Assembly: GCA_002118135.1 (NCBI GenBank)
Contig: BDIU01000047.1
Span: 186,001 to 250,000, forward strand
Source: Trebouxia sp. TZW2008
Lineage: Eukaryota > Chlorophyta > Trebouxiophyceae > Trebouxiales > Trebouxiaceae
Length of the DNA stretch: 64,000 bases
Reading direction: 5' to 3'
Shown piece after piece: positions 45,103-58,300 of the stretch (position 1 is its first letter; each line of letters begins with the position of its first letter). The notes beneath the pieces are model-generated. The model worked only from the letters and a program-made list of their open reading frames with translations, made no database searches and was not told where the DNA came from. The translations under genes and the position numbers were made by a program.

Positions 45103-45930
45103 TCACAACATTTCCTGTGATTTGCGCACTATTCGAGCCACCTTTTTCCTGAAACCCTCTCTATCATCTCTCCACATCTTGGCAGCATCTATGTTGGCTG
45201 GGGACTCATCATTTGGTGAAGACAACATTGAAATGATGGAGATCATGATGCTTTCCACCTATCAACAGAGCAGTGCAACGCATGAGTATCTTTGAACACA
45301 AGTTGATATGAATTAAAAATTCAGCATGAGCCTTGCTCACCGACTGGACCGGCGACCACCGCTCAGAAGCAGTTTCATAACCATGGGGATCATCACCAGG
45401 GCTGTGCAGTATGGAGATGCACACTCTGCCATCATTATACACTGCAAGACAGATTGTCAGCACTAGTCAGTGGCAAGTCCTGATTCCAAAGCATCATCAG
45501 CGCGATAATTTCTGACTCACCATTGGGGTGCCACATATCTGACGTGAATCTGCAGGTTGGAGGTGAATTTGGATAGTCTGTTGGGAATGACAGAATGGCA
45601 TTGAAGAAGCCTCCCTCACTGCAATATCCATCACCTTGCATGAGAACCACTGAGCTGAGGCAACGAAGCTGATGCAAACAGGAACTCACTACAGCGTGTC
45701 TGGAGGTCCCATTATAGTCACAGCCCATTCAAACAGACTGGAATCATCTACTAAACCGGCTGAGAACCCCTCCACTGGTCGCTTGGTCAAGTCTGCAGCA
45801 GGGTACGGAATTGGACACGGTCAGGAAGTGAAACAACCCATAAGGTTTTTCAAATACGCATGTTCCCGAGCAGCTTGACGTGGCCCTGACCTTTCAGCTG
45901 CTTTCGCAACAGCAGCGAAGCTTGATCCAT
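45103..45930 (-). CDS. UBE2G1: UBE2G-type ubiquitin-conjugating enzyme E2
   Basis: Five minus-strand exons join in phase to 165 residues, the normal E2 length: 45930..45891, 45792..45690, 45618..45521, 45441..45341, 45258..45103. It carries ubiquitin from E1 to an E3; UBE2G enzymes build Lys48 chains and serve ER-associated degradation (family knowledge). Motifs in order are [48 protein letters not shown] and [19 protein letters not shown]. The active-site Cys lies in GRVCISIL and is followed by the acidic insert typical of the G class. The end is [20 protein letters not shown] then [12 protein letters not shown]1 versus G2 assignment is tentative. Confidence 0.93.
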
Positions 45931-46315
45931 CACTGCCGCGACACCCACAGCAGACCCTGATCCCAGCCAACGATGAGTCGCAGGTACTTCTGCCGATTGC
46001 TTATTTGCACCAAACAAGATCACTGGGTGATAGCTGTCGACAATGCAGCGATTGGGAGCAGCAACGCGCAGTACAGGTTATCTGATTGTCTTTGACGCGC
46101 AAATAGGCAGGTTGAGCCGGGTGTAAGGTTATGTCAGGGTGTACAGCACGTCGAGGTGAGTTCAAGTTGTTGCAGGAGAGCGTGACGACTGGGTCACGCT
46201 GACCGTATGTTGTCGTCGTCCGTGTCACCTCGCTGCAACTTGCGAGCCTGCGTTCGCGAAAAGCTCGGTTTGTGGGTGCGCAGACGTTGGTTGCAGGGCT
46301 GAGCAGTTGCGGCCT
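45931..46315. promoter_or_regulatory. Divergent promoter region of the E2 and GNAT genes
   Basis: 385 bases between two divergent start codons. The region is CG-richer than nearby introns; no clear core promoter motif is seen. Confidence 0.45.
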
Positions 46316-47699
46316 ATGCTATCGACCCACTTGTCACAAAGCTGTTGTGGTACAAGCGCACTGAGGGTTGATCCGAGGGATTTCAGCAGATCACATCGCC
46401 TGCTTGATCGAGCTTGCACGGCCATCAGTAGAAGTTCTCGAGTAAATCATTGTCAAATTGGCGCAGCAAGCCCATCGCGCCCGGTCGCTTCAGCGGCACC
46501 AAAGCAGGATAAGCTGAGAGCATCTACCGTGAGTCAAGTTTGTGCATGTATGCTGCTTGTGTCGACCTTCTCCTGTGGACAGAACAAATTATTGATATGC
46601 ACGTGAGCGCACTTACTGCAGGCTGCAAGGGCTCAATATGTGCCAAGTTTTGCTGACCTGCAGGCGATTGCAACTTACAGGTGTGCTGTTCCTGCTGTTT
46701 TGTCACAGTCGCAAATCCGAATATACTCTAGACTTGCTGCATGCTTGATATGTGTACAGGGGTATGCATCTGAGCTTGAAGACACTAGGACCAGGATACA
46801 GGATTGTTTGCCGAGATGGTGGGTGTTGTCGCATGCAGCAACCAGCTGCTTGAACACAAAATCAACCATAGCGCCTGTCTGCCACCCAGCTGCCAGGGCA
46901 CCTGCTCAGCATGTTCGCTAAGCAGCTGTCTTACTTTGCAGCATTGCTCAGCTGACAGTAGCTAGGGAGCGATATGCCCTTCTTGCTGAGCAGGTACTTG
47001 TGCAGCTGGCTGGCAAACAGGAAAATGGTCAAGATGTATTTGCCCGTCTTGCTGCTGGTGCAATTCACAAAATTGGCATATTTCTGTAGGTGACGCAAAT
47101 GGCAGCATCCTGGCAACGACAAGCGGCTTTGTAGTGCCACCGCTGAAACTCATGCACTGTGATACCATGCAGGTCTTCACACCCAGGTATGCCTTGGGCC
47201 TGATTCCTGACCTCGTCTGTGCCGCTCATGCCAGGCTGAACGTCTGACAGCAAGCATTTGCTTTCTTGTTTTTCTAACTGACTTGTCTAGGCTTGCAGAG
47301 GCAGATAGGGACCGCATCAGGGGAGGGTCATTCTTTGGGTTGAGCCTGCTGATTGTGGCAGCCATCATGAGCCATGGACATGCATGTGATTGTAGCAAGG
47401 CTGAAATGCTAGCCATAAATGATGATGGTAAAATGCTCCGAAGGACTTTAGCTCAAAAGTTGCTTAGCTGTACACATGCCTTTTGACAGCTCCAGGTTGT
47501 GACTGCAGATTACCAGCATGCTCGCCTGGTCAAGTACTATGCAAGACTTGGATTTGAGAAAGTGGTCGAGGTTGGCAATCGCGGTCTTGCAGATCTGCCT
47601 CATTTGCTGGTCTGGGGTGGCGCAGGCACAAGAATGAATATCAATCCAGAGCAGTTCCTATGTCGATGGATGCCTGTGCTGCAGCGAGGTGTCAATTGA
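46316..47699 (+). CDS. Plastid-type GNAT N-acetyltransferase
   Basis: Seven exons: 46316..46528, 46622..about 46687, 46760..46818, 46942..47027, 47090..47186, 47291..47427, 47509..47699, about 282 residues. All joins agree in phase except the end of exon 2. There the obvious GT at 46681 breaks the frame and a weaker donor near 46688 restores it. Residues 1-71 look like a plastid transit peptide rich in Ser and Arg with few acidic residues. The GNAT fold starts with SFADLQAIATYR. The middle reads GDANGSILATTSGFVVPPL. The end carries AEMLAINDDG then YQHARLVKYYARLGFEKVVE and LPHLLVWGGAGTRMN. It should transfer an acetyl group from acetyl-CoA to an amine; the substrate is unknown. Confidence 0.8.
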
Positions 47700-48371
47700 G
47701 ACTCAGCTATGCCCATTTACAATGACCAATCTTATTGCAGATACACCGAAGCTGCCATCGTCGTTGCACAATTTTGAGAGTGTGCTCAGAAGTCTGTAAG
47801 GTTTCTGACTACAAAATACCACCCCAAATGATCAAGTCCAGCAGTGCTTTGTTATGACTGTGGTGTTCTGGCTCAGTGCCTGATGGGTATTACGTTGTGA
47901 AGAATCGGTACTGCCTCATCCAGGTCACACTATAAGCATTGAATACTTGAGGCATCTGGCATGGATGTGATGCATCTGCGGCAACGTTGGAGTCGAGCTA
48001 ATGTGACATAGTTCAGCAGTGCTACAGCAGCGTTGGACAAGTGATCTGTCTTGATATCGTGACAAAGACCCAGCATGTGATGCTGCACAACAAAGAAAGG
48101 CAAACATCCGACTCAGGCAGGTGCATTACTGATGCGTGTAGATGCATACACAACTGGCATAGCTAACATTGCATTGTTGTCCCTCACGGACCTGTAATGA
48201 AAACTTCAGCAGCTAGTCAACTCTGCAAACAGGTCATGATATACATGTCAGTTGGACACACAGAGGGGATACAGGGACACATTGCAGTGGTGGTAAAGCA
48301 TGAACCACCAGACCAGAACGACACAACTTCCTGAAAGCTGTCATTAACTGCAACAGCAGCTTCATCAGCAG
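47700..48371. other. Convergent 3' flanks of GNAT and TOM40
   Basis: No supported gene in this interval. Confidence 0.5.
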
Positions 48372-50342
48372 TCATTCCCCAACAGTCATGCCAAAGCCAA
48401 ATTTATAGTCTTTTTTGACATGGTCGAGCTCGCCCGATAGAATGAAGTTGACACCAACATTGATGCGTTCTTCCAAATACGCACCAACCTTGCCATCAGT
48501 GTCAACTTTGCCACGCAACCTACACTGCCGTAGCATGTAGTCGTAGCCAAAGCTGGCTGAAGGTTCTCTCGTATTCCAGTTCCACATGAAATCGCTAGCT
48601 AGGGTAACCTGCAAAGACAGACTCCATGTTACATACCCATCTGTGTAACACTTTTGTGTTCAGAACAGCGGCACTTGTGTGACTCCAGTATGGGCTGGCA
48701 TTGCAGAACCATTATCTCGTATCTGGATGACCCGTCCCCATCTTTGTGACATGACTGTATGCTTGCGTGCACTGCTATCACGAGCATTGCCACAGCATAA
48801 GCTGAAAGGTCAGCTCGTTCACCTTTTCGCTAAGTCTGTGTGCATAGTTAAGCGACACAAGGCCAGTGGTAGCTAACTGGGCAGTTGCAATGTGCTTCTC
48901 CCCTTGATGCCGCGCTGCAAAGCCTACGCCTGACTTCATTGCAGCACTGAGCCAAAAGGTTTCACCCCCAAGAGACAAGTTTGGCGTCACACTTTGCAGG
49001 TAGTTCAGACCTGCAAATTCAGGTGAAGACCTTGCAGCATGGGGATCACAATCAGCAATGCTGGAGTCCGCTGCTTTGGCTAGCTTTCTCACTTACCGTA
49101 AAAGCCTCCATTGCCAATTTTGGCTTGACTGTTCCAGTCCTTACCCTGCACATCATGCATCCATCAGTCACGTTGAGCTATGCAAGCCAATCAGAAGCAA
49201 GTTTGAGGTCAGCATTTTTTCAATGGAGCTGTTCCTTGCAAATGAGGTCAGCGCGCTATACACTGAAGCTCTTTCTTGAAAATCTGACCTTGAAGTCTAG
49301 ATCCACCATGACATGAGACTGTCCCTCATCTTGTACAAGCTGCAATTGAGTCTTGCCTGATACCATGTCATTGAAATCGTACCTACAGCAGGCAAGACTG
49401 AATGAGATACGCTCACAGTTCCGTACAATGTAACGACCACCATTACAGGCAGGGCACTGCAGCATGGCAATATTGCGGTCCAGTCTGCAAGTTCGCCATG
49501 TATATGCACATATCCTCTGACATGCAGAGATGAGGCTTACTTGATACGCCCAGTGAGTCTGCCATCATTGCTGATGCGTCCAATCATCATGTTACCCTGA
49601 ACGTGCCAGCTCAACTCAGCACAGCTCGTTGCACAATGTATATTGCAGCCAACACAGCGCAGACACAAATGCTAGGTGATACGGGCTTACCTTTTGGCTA
49701 ATTAGGTTCGCACCGAATTCGTAGGTGCCCACTGGAACTTTCAGTGTTGCCCCAGCGCCTCCCATGGGCATCTCAACGTTGCCCATGTAGATACTGAACA
49801 GGCCAAGAACACCATCAGAAGCTGCAGAATGATTTGCGCCACAGAATGCAATTCGTCATGCCATGCTAACCTGTGGGTGACGGCGAAGTTCATGTTCAAA
49901 GGTTTGCTGAAGTCAAACTTCAAGCCCTCAAAGAAGTCTGGCTTCAGAGACACTGCAGGAGTTCACTGCTGCTTTGGGCATGCATTTACTGACAAGCATC
50001 AGAGCAAGCTTCTGAAGCGTGCGCTGAAACAGCTGGAATTGCTCCTTGATTGAGTATATAACAGCTTACTCAGCGCCTCCCTTTGCAGCTCCTCGTACTT
50101 CACCGGACACGGCAGGTTGTTATAGTCTGTTTCGGATTGTCTGGCCTGCTAGGCAGCTTGCCGGTGTTAGTGCCTTGTATATGTGATGCACGTTGTAGCT
50201 GGAAGCCTGCACCACTCACCGCCTGTTGCTGTGCGATTGCCTTTGCTGCAGCAGGCATGAACAGGGGGTTTGGTCCAGTCGGAGTCGGTTTGGCATCCTG
50301 GGCAGGTTCCTTTGCTTCCGCAGTGCTGATCATTGAACCCAT
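48372..50342 (-). CDS. TOM40: TOM40, channel of the mitochondrial outer-membrane translocase
   Basis: Ten minus-strand exons join in phase to 340 residues: 50342..50213, 50126..50070, 49952..49871, 49793..49691, 49596..49541, 49484..49458, 49382..49289, 49145..49097, 49010..48823, 48608..48372. TOM40 is the beta-barrel pore through which nearly all mitochondrial precursors pass. After a Pro/Ala-rich start come [48 protein letters not shown] and [32 protein letters not shown] follows, and the C-terminal strands [20 protein letters not shown] and [13 protein letters not shown] contain the beta-signal. The first donor has two choices (50220 or 50213); only 50213 keeps phase. The 27-nt exon at 49458-49484 is a microexon. 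Confidence 0.95.
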
Positions 50343-52150
50343 ATCGACCGCGACTTCACCTCACTAGGTTACTGTGATACGTCAAGCTCGGCGACGTCAC
50401 CACATCACAGTCACAGCCTTCGCAAATGGCGTGCAGGCGTTTGCACCAGTCCGATGAACGAGCTGCAGCTCTCACACATGTGGCGGTGCCGATATGCGTA
50501 CCGTAACGGCAGAAGGCGAAGCGTAAAGGCTGCCCTGAGTCAAAGAATTGGTTTGTTTGTGACCTGTGCCCTTACTTGAAACTCGAAGGTCACTTGGCCA
50601 TGAGAGTATCTGTGACACCACTCACACCTAAGCTGATGCATATGCCGCACAACTCCGCACAGTCATAAATCTTACAGTTGCTATTGCTGACACTGCTGCA
50701 ACTGTGTTGTGCTGCCTGAGCTGCAGCTGTAAATTGCCGACCACGAGTGCTGAGCATCAAGCAACAACTGTTCCTGAGTTTGAAGTTGACTACCTGTGCC
50801 CTTGCTTGTCTAATTCGAAGGTCATGTCATCGGCGCCACAGCTCTCCTGATGCGTCACTTGCAACACCTGCATCAAATCTTTACACGTCACGGTTTCTGC
50901 TGATGCTGCATCTGTACCACGCTGCAGTTACAGTCAAGCTGTGCTGTGACTGGTTGATTATGGATGGTGAGAACAAACAACAGCTGGCATCCTAATGCTG
51001 AATTGATTGACTGAAAGTGCCATCCACGAAGCAACCACAAAGCAACCACTTCAGGCCTGTGCATCAGCCACAGGATACAGTACACAAGCATTGGTCCAAG
51101 CATCGTGTCCACTGCAGCAAGCTCTGAATGGTATGCAATGGTATCTGATGCGCTACAGATTGATGATGCTCCTGACCAGGGCAAACATGGCTCATCTTGC
51201 TCTGCATAATGGCATGCAAGACACAGCTGTAAAGGGACAGTCTTCAGCCATATGAATATTGCCAAATGAACATGAGCATTCTGTTGGACTATAGCCTTTG
51301 CAGACTTGCTATCTTGAACCCATCTGGGCACTGCGTGTCTAACGCATTTTGACTGAACATGACAGTTCAGCTTGAGCCAGCAAGCTGCCAGCTTGAATTG
51401 AGGCACGCTGCAGCAACAAAACTCGTAATTAGACGTCATGTTCTGCATTGAGCCTCATCTTTTGGTACATAACGTCTGCATCGCTCAGGTTTTGCTCAAA
51501 TATTTTGCCCTGCTGTTGCATTGACATGATGTCACTCATGACACAATGGAGCTACAACATTTTGCTGACCTAGTCCTGCAGCATTTGGAACTGCATCAAC
51601 CGTGTGCTCCAAAAAGCTGTTTTGAGGATTCTTGATGGTCACATTGACAGCAGTCAGTTGTTGCTGCATCATGCATTGCTATCTCTTAATCATTCGATGA
51701 TTCATTGCAATCCTCATTGGCTGGAAGTCTTGCTCATCATGTGGCTCACCAGAAGCATATGTCACGCATGTGAATCCGCTGATACGAAGCACTTCACTCT
51801 GGGGGCATAGACTTCGCTGAGCTTCTCAGGCAAAGTCCACAGTGCATTGCATTCTTCTTTTTGAGCACTGTAATATGCTTATTGCACGTCCTGCCAGATG
51901 CCCAGGTCAAAAGCGAAGTGCATCGCGGCTAGCATTGGGCCCAGATTGGTCCGCATGCTTCCGACGAAGCATGATAAACAAATTCAGCGACGCATCAGAA
52001 GGGAGACATTGATGTATTGCTGCTAAGCGCGTTCAGCGCCGCACGCGTTTGTCAGACTTTGCCCTAACTGAGTCATCCGTACCCCTGTAGCAGCGCGGCC
52101 GGAACAAGCAGCGCATTGGCACAGAAAGAACTCGACATAGCGACGTGAAC
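50343..52150. other. 1.8-kb divergent intergenic region with a degenerate duplication
   Basis: Lies between the starts of TOM40 and SEC14. The words ACCTGTGCCCTT(A/G)CTTG and TCGAAGGTCA occur together near 50560-50592 and again near 50793-50824, an old direct duplication. No coding sequence is supported. Confidence 0.5.
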
Positions 52151-55100
52151 ATGCCGCAGCCAGAGTTGCCGGGCGACGTGCAGGCTGTGCGCGAGCTGCA
52201 GGTATTGCTGTGGGACCGTTCGTGCTCTGTATACAAGATTGCAAGCTTGTAACTGCAAGCTGGGTGTCTCAAACAATACAATAAAAAAACAAGGTGGCTC
52301 AGCAGCGCCAACTGCAACGGTGTCATTCTCGGAACGCTTGCTCAAGCAGCATTCCTGATATGCAGGCAGAGCTCACCAGCAGGGGCATAACGCTTCCCAA
52401 GTCTCTCATGGTAAGACAATGCATTCTAGTCGTGCTATGCCGTCTGTACTGCTGTTGACTTCCTGTTGTGTGTTGCAGCCCCTCGATGAGCAGGAACGCA
52501 CCCTGTTCCGGTTCCTCAGAGCTCGCAAGATGAATGTTACTGCTGCTGCGGATATGCTGCAAAGTAAGTCACCTATGTATGCTTAGTCACATATGCATGC
52601 TTGCGTCAGTCCCCTGCTACAGCATATCAAGCGTGTCTCACAGCTTGGCATCTCCCTTGACCATGACCATAGTACAATGCACTTCAAATCGAATGCTTGT
52701 TGCAGCAGAGTTTTGGCATGTGCTCAACAAATAGCAGCATCAGTTGTATACAGTATCTAGTATGATGTTGCAGATACAAACAAATGGCGGCAAGAGTATA
52801 AGGTTGAGGAGAGCTTGGAAACATTTTTGGCAGATGACAAAGACAACAAGCTGCGGCAATTCCTTCCTTCAGGATTTGTTGGCTTTGACAAAGTGGTCAG
52901 GCCTGACTGCATCTGTTCCCCCTGTCAGTGACACCATGCAGTAGCATTCCAGCGACTCAATATCAGAGTGTTTTGAGCTTGCTGCTTTTTGATTCATGCT
53001 AAACATCACATATAACAGGAAGCTGTAAGGGTTCTGACTGCCCTTCCAAAGCTGTCATCTGCTGAATGTAACGCAGGGGTCCCCTGTCTGGATGGAACAT
53101 GCAGCTGCCATTGATGTGCCAGGCATGGAGGCTGCTGGCATCACCCTTGAAGACTTTGTGTACTACCATGTTAGGGTGAGCATGCATAAAGCTGACCTCC
53201 AGATGGCTGTTACAATACTCACAGCATAGTACCTTTTCTAGCACAAATGCTAGGTGTGTACAGCCCGACCTGTGGCACATCAGGCTGAAGTGTTTTGAGA
53301 CAGCTGTGCCATTGGCCTTCAATGCAAATCATAAGATGTAGGCTTGAATGCAGCTAAGACACAGGCCCTGCACAATGCTGCCTGCCAGTCTGTGAAAGCT
53401 GCCACAGATGTGTTGTTGGAAGCGGCATCAATGTCATGCACACTGATTGTGTTCTGGATGATACTGCAGGCAATGGAGTACATGGTGAACTGCAAGTACT
53501 CTGAAGCCACAACCAAAGCTGGGCATCCTGTTGACTCTCATTGTGTCATCTTGGTAAGGGCAATGTTGGCTCAGTGTGGTTCTATGTTTCCCATTTATTG
53601 CTTGTTAGCTTGAGTTTAATGTCTGCAAATGCCCAGAGGAAGGCATTGGAAACCCCTGTTAACAGACCCATACGCAGTCATGTCGCTCTCATGGAAGCAT
53701 TCTGCATTTCTTGGACTTGGCCTATATTGACATTTTGAGGTGTTTGGCTTGCAGGACCTGGCGGGCTTGAGGCTGAACATGCTCAATCAGAACACCATCA
53801 AGGTGTTCAAGTCTATGGCTGGCGTATATCAGGACCACTACCCTGTGAGTGGCACTGCCTCTGCTGCTTGCATGCTATTGCTCTTGCAAACTTTCTCAGA
53901 GGCGCTGACTTAAAGATGAGCGCCTGTCATCAAACCCGCCCCCCCTTTGTGCTCTTGCACTCATGTGTTCATTCATGCTCATTGGTACACCCAATCATGC
54001 GTGACGTTTTCAGGTCATTGGGGCCGCTTGACACTTGATCATGCAAGACTACATTCATGATCACCTAATCACAACGATTCAATCAGACAACTGATTGTAC
54101 CAAACACAATTTAATCAGAAAACTGACTGTTGTGCTGTGAAATGCCCTTGCTTACCAAGCAGCCCTGAGGCTTGAAGTGCTGCTGCAGGAACTGATGAGC
54201 CGGATGTTTCTGGTCAACATTCCTCTCATGTTTGCGGCAGTCTGGAAGGTGCTGCAGATGTTTGTGGACGACAGGGTGAAGGCAAAGATCAGGTTTCTGC
54301 GCAAGGCAGATTTCCACATCTTGCATGAGTTTGTAGACCGTGACCAGCTGCCAGAGAGCCTGGGTGGCAAGTCAAAGGAGAAATTGTTAAGTGACAAGCA
54401 GGGTGAGCAGACTTTTGCAAAAAGCACATCATCACAGCTCCTTGCTCATGCTTTTTTTGAAAGCAGTTTTTGGCAGTCATACTGTGACCTATGCATGCCA
54501 GAAGCTACACGCTGCATCAAATCAGGAGGCACCAACTGCTTGTGAGTCATTGCGACTTTGCCTGATGTGCCTGAAAATCAGCTGCTTTGTACTCTGACAA
54601 GCCATGCTATATTGCCTGCTTGCCAAGCAAATGTCAAACAGATTTGGAAACTTCACTTGCGTTGTCAGAGATGCTCTCAGCACTTTGCCGTGAAACATGT
54701 GCGACGCAAATACATGCACTTGGTTAGATTCGATCGGCTATCTCAACCTCTGACAGAGCGTGCAACCTACTGACTCATGCATGAGCCATGCAAGTCCAGT
54801 GTGCTCAGGCATACAGTTGTCAAGATTTCACATGATGCAGGGTACTTGCCAGCATCGTTGTTGGACGTGAATGCCGAAGTCCAGCGGCGCATCAATGCCA
54901 AACAGGCCAAGCAGAGTCAGCCACAACAGAAGGCAGAGCAGAAAGACGATAAGCCTCTCAGGCTATCTACACCTGACACAGTTGAGGCACCCATCAGCTC
55001 TGCTAACAGTGGTCCTGCCCCCAGCACGCCAGTCATCTTCAATGCAGATGAGAGCATGCCGGCAGTCAGTTTTGACCCCATGCAGCATTCAGCAACAACG

Positions 55101-55264
55101 TCTGCTGTCTACACCCCTGCAGGCAATAGTGTACAGTCACCTCAGTCTCGTCACAGTCTTGGCCTTTCAGACTCTGCAGCTTCGTCTTCAGGCCAAACTC
55201 AGCACTCAGCACCTCATGAGCAAGACGGGCTGAGGCATATCAACACGCATAGCATCAGCAGCTC

Positions 55265-55301
<37 letters not shown>

Positions 55302-58300
55302 TCAGGTGGTGTTAGGCAGACTGATGCAGGCGAGCCGGCAGTACAGCAGGCGGCTGCAGTGACTGGGGTTCCAGCCAGACTGCTGGCACAGGTGGACTCT
55401 GAGGCGGCAACAGGGCAGGGTAGCGGCAAGCAGCGCAGGCAGTCCAAGAGGGAGCGGGCCAAAGGGCTGCTGTCCTCCTTCACTGGCGGCAGGTACATTG
55501 TATTCTCCATATAATGACTGCATTGGTTGCGAGAGTGGTCCTTGCATGGAACCGTCCTTTCTCAGAGGTGCCACTGCAGTAGCAATGCAGTGCTTGGTGC
55601 CCATTTGCACTGTCCTTGCAACAAGATTGGCCTCATACTGAATGTCCTTTTCTCTAGAAGGTGCTGTAGCAACTGCTTCTGTTTGTTCGTCTGGCACGCG
55701 ACAAATGTTATGTTTCTGTAAAGAAGATTTGCTGTCTCTGAACCCAGCACCAACAACAGCAACTCAAGTTGGTCTCATGTGCAGGCGTAAGTCATAGGAG
55801 TCACAGCAGGCAGTAGATCAAGTCTTGCAGATGCTAGTGAGCTGAAGTTGAACTCATGACACAACTGCAAACTGCTTGGTTCTCATGTGCAGGCGCAAAC
55901 CAGAGGAATCACAGCAGGCAGTAGACCAGGCCATGCAGATGCTATTGAGCTGGAATCATGTCAATGCAAGTCATGCTGCCTCCATGTCTCTGTCTGACAT
56001 GCGCCGCCACATTTACTTTGATGTTCTGCTTCACAAGCTGGAGTCCTGCTTTGCTTTTGCAGGCATCATCTCACGCAAATTTCACCTTGTTGGCACGCGC
56101 AGGCGCAAACCAGAGGAGTCACAGCAAGCAGTAAATCAGACCATGCAGATTTGACCGAGCTGAAATTGAAGTGACAAATGCATTCTTTGAGTCTTCAGCA
56201 AGTTGCAAAGTTGGCGTGTGCAGGCGCCAACCAAAGCAGTCAGTAGAGCAAGCTAAAGCCAAATTGACAACAGCAACATACTTTCTTGGCATGTGCAGGC
56301 GCAAGCCAGAGGAGTCACAGCAGGCAGTAGACCAGGCCATGCAGATGCTAGCTGAGCTGCGCCGCACTGAGAGCTCACCCAATGTGGAGGCAGAGGCACT
56401 GAAGCGCAACAAGGGGGGTGGAGGGCCCTGGATGTCCTTCACCAGGCAGCGCCGCCCCCGCAAGCCCCGCTCCGGCAAGAAGGGGGGTGAGGGGGGTTCC
56501 CCAGGCAGGAGGGGTTCCCCCTTGGCTACTGTGGTGTCCATAGATGCCAACACCATGTCTGATGCGGCAGATGCTGCTGTGGGTGCTGGGCCTCATGGGG
56601 CTAGGCAGAATGGGGCAGCTGAGAGGCACAGCCCTCACAAAGGGTAAGAAGCTGACCATTGCAAGCTGTTTGGTTTGTTCATGCTGTCTGAATGTGGCAG
56701 ATGCTGCTGTGGGTGCTGAGCTAATGGGGCTAGGCAGAATGGAGCACCTGACAGGCACAGCCCTCACAAAGGGTATGGGACTGGCTTTTGCAAGCGTTTT
56801 TACTGCGACATGCTGTATGGTCGTGCCACATGCAGGACATCTACTGAATGGGAATGACATGAGGTTCCCTCAGCTTGTCCATTGATATGATACAAGCCCA
56901 CATGCGAGCTGACAAGCACAGTCCTAGCAAAGGGTATGAGGCCGAGAGTAGTCACTGCAAGCAATTAGACTGACTCACACTGTTTTGGATGTGCAATGCA
57001 AAGCATTCACACTGTGTGTCAACAACTAGAGACTTTGTCTGCTCTTTCATTATTTCCATTCAAAAGGAAGCAAGGCCCCCATGGAAATTGACAAGAAGCA
57101 AAAACTTTGGCAAACCTACCTTGATCCACAAAGTGTTGGCAGCAACAGTCAAGCTCACATACCATTGGCAGGACCAGTGTCATCAACAGTCTGCATGCAA
57201 TGCAGGTGGAACCCGTTCTGTGCCAAGGCACCCCTAGTGCAGGATGATGACAGTGAGATGATAGAAGGCCGCCAGCTGAAGGCCCACGGCGAGGTGCCAC
57301 CTGGCGGCTTCCCCCCATCAGCTGCCTCAGCAACTCTGAAGCAGCGGCTGAGCAAGAAGCTGAGCGCCATCCCTGCCTATCTGCAGACCAGTGAGGACCC
57401 TGACAGCCTGCGCCTTGCCTCAGCAGAGCCCAGCAGCAGCTCACTCTCAGGGTAAGACAATCAATCAACTAACCAATCAATGAGTCCATAGAAAGTATGT
57501 TTTGGAACACAGTAAGCTTGTGAACTTGGGTTGCATGCTCTAGGACTAAGCACACAGGCCCTGACAGCCGCGCCTCGCCTCAGCAAAGCCCAGCTGCAGC
57601 TCACTCTCAAAGTAAGAACACTTCTACCTGCAAAGGCTTGCACCCTCACATATCAGCTTTCACTGTGACTATAACTCTCAGGGCAAGCACATAGGCGCTT
57701 GGGTCTGCTCACTCTCAGGGTGAACATACGTACCTTGAGCTGGTCCTTGAGCAGCAACTCACCCCGGGGTAAGCACTCAGGTCCTTGGGTTGATCACAAT
57801 CAGAGTTATTGTTCTCGAGCAGCTCACTCTCGGCATAAGCACGCTTGCCCTTAAGTTGCTTGCTTGCACCCCATTTGGCAGCAGCTCGTTCTCAGGGCAA
57901 GTATATGCGCCATGGCGTTCCGCATTTGCTTGATTCTGGCAGCAGTGCACTGTCGTCAGGGTGAGCTTGTGAGCCCTGGCTTGCGCGTTTGCAGTGCTCT
58001 GACAGCAGTTTGAGAGCATCTGCAATCTGCAGGATCATGTGCTTAGGATTGCCCTACTGTTGTGCAATCTGCCTAAGAGTCGCATGCAGCATCAGGAAGC
58101 TGTTTGTATGGAAGTTGGCTCTGTTTACAGCTGGCTTGGACAAGATTGTTACACATGCTTGTCTTTGAGCAAAGCATGCTGCATCATTGCATGCTGGGCA
58201 CCCTCGTATGTCTAATTGTGATTGCAATGGAATGTGCAGATTGGTGTGTACTAGTCAGAGTGGCATAATTAAGCAAGTCAAAATCATAATCAACTGGCAT

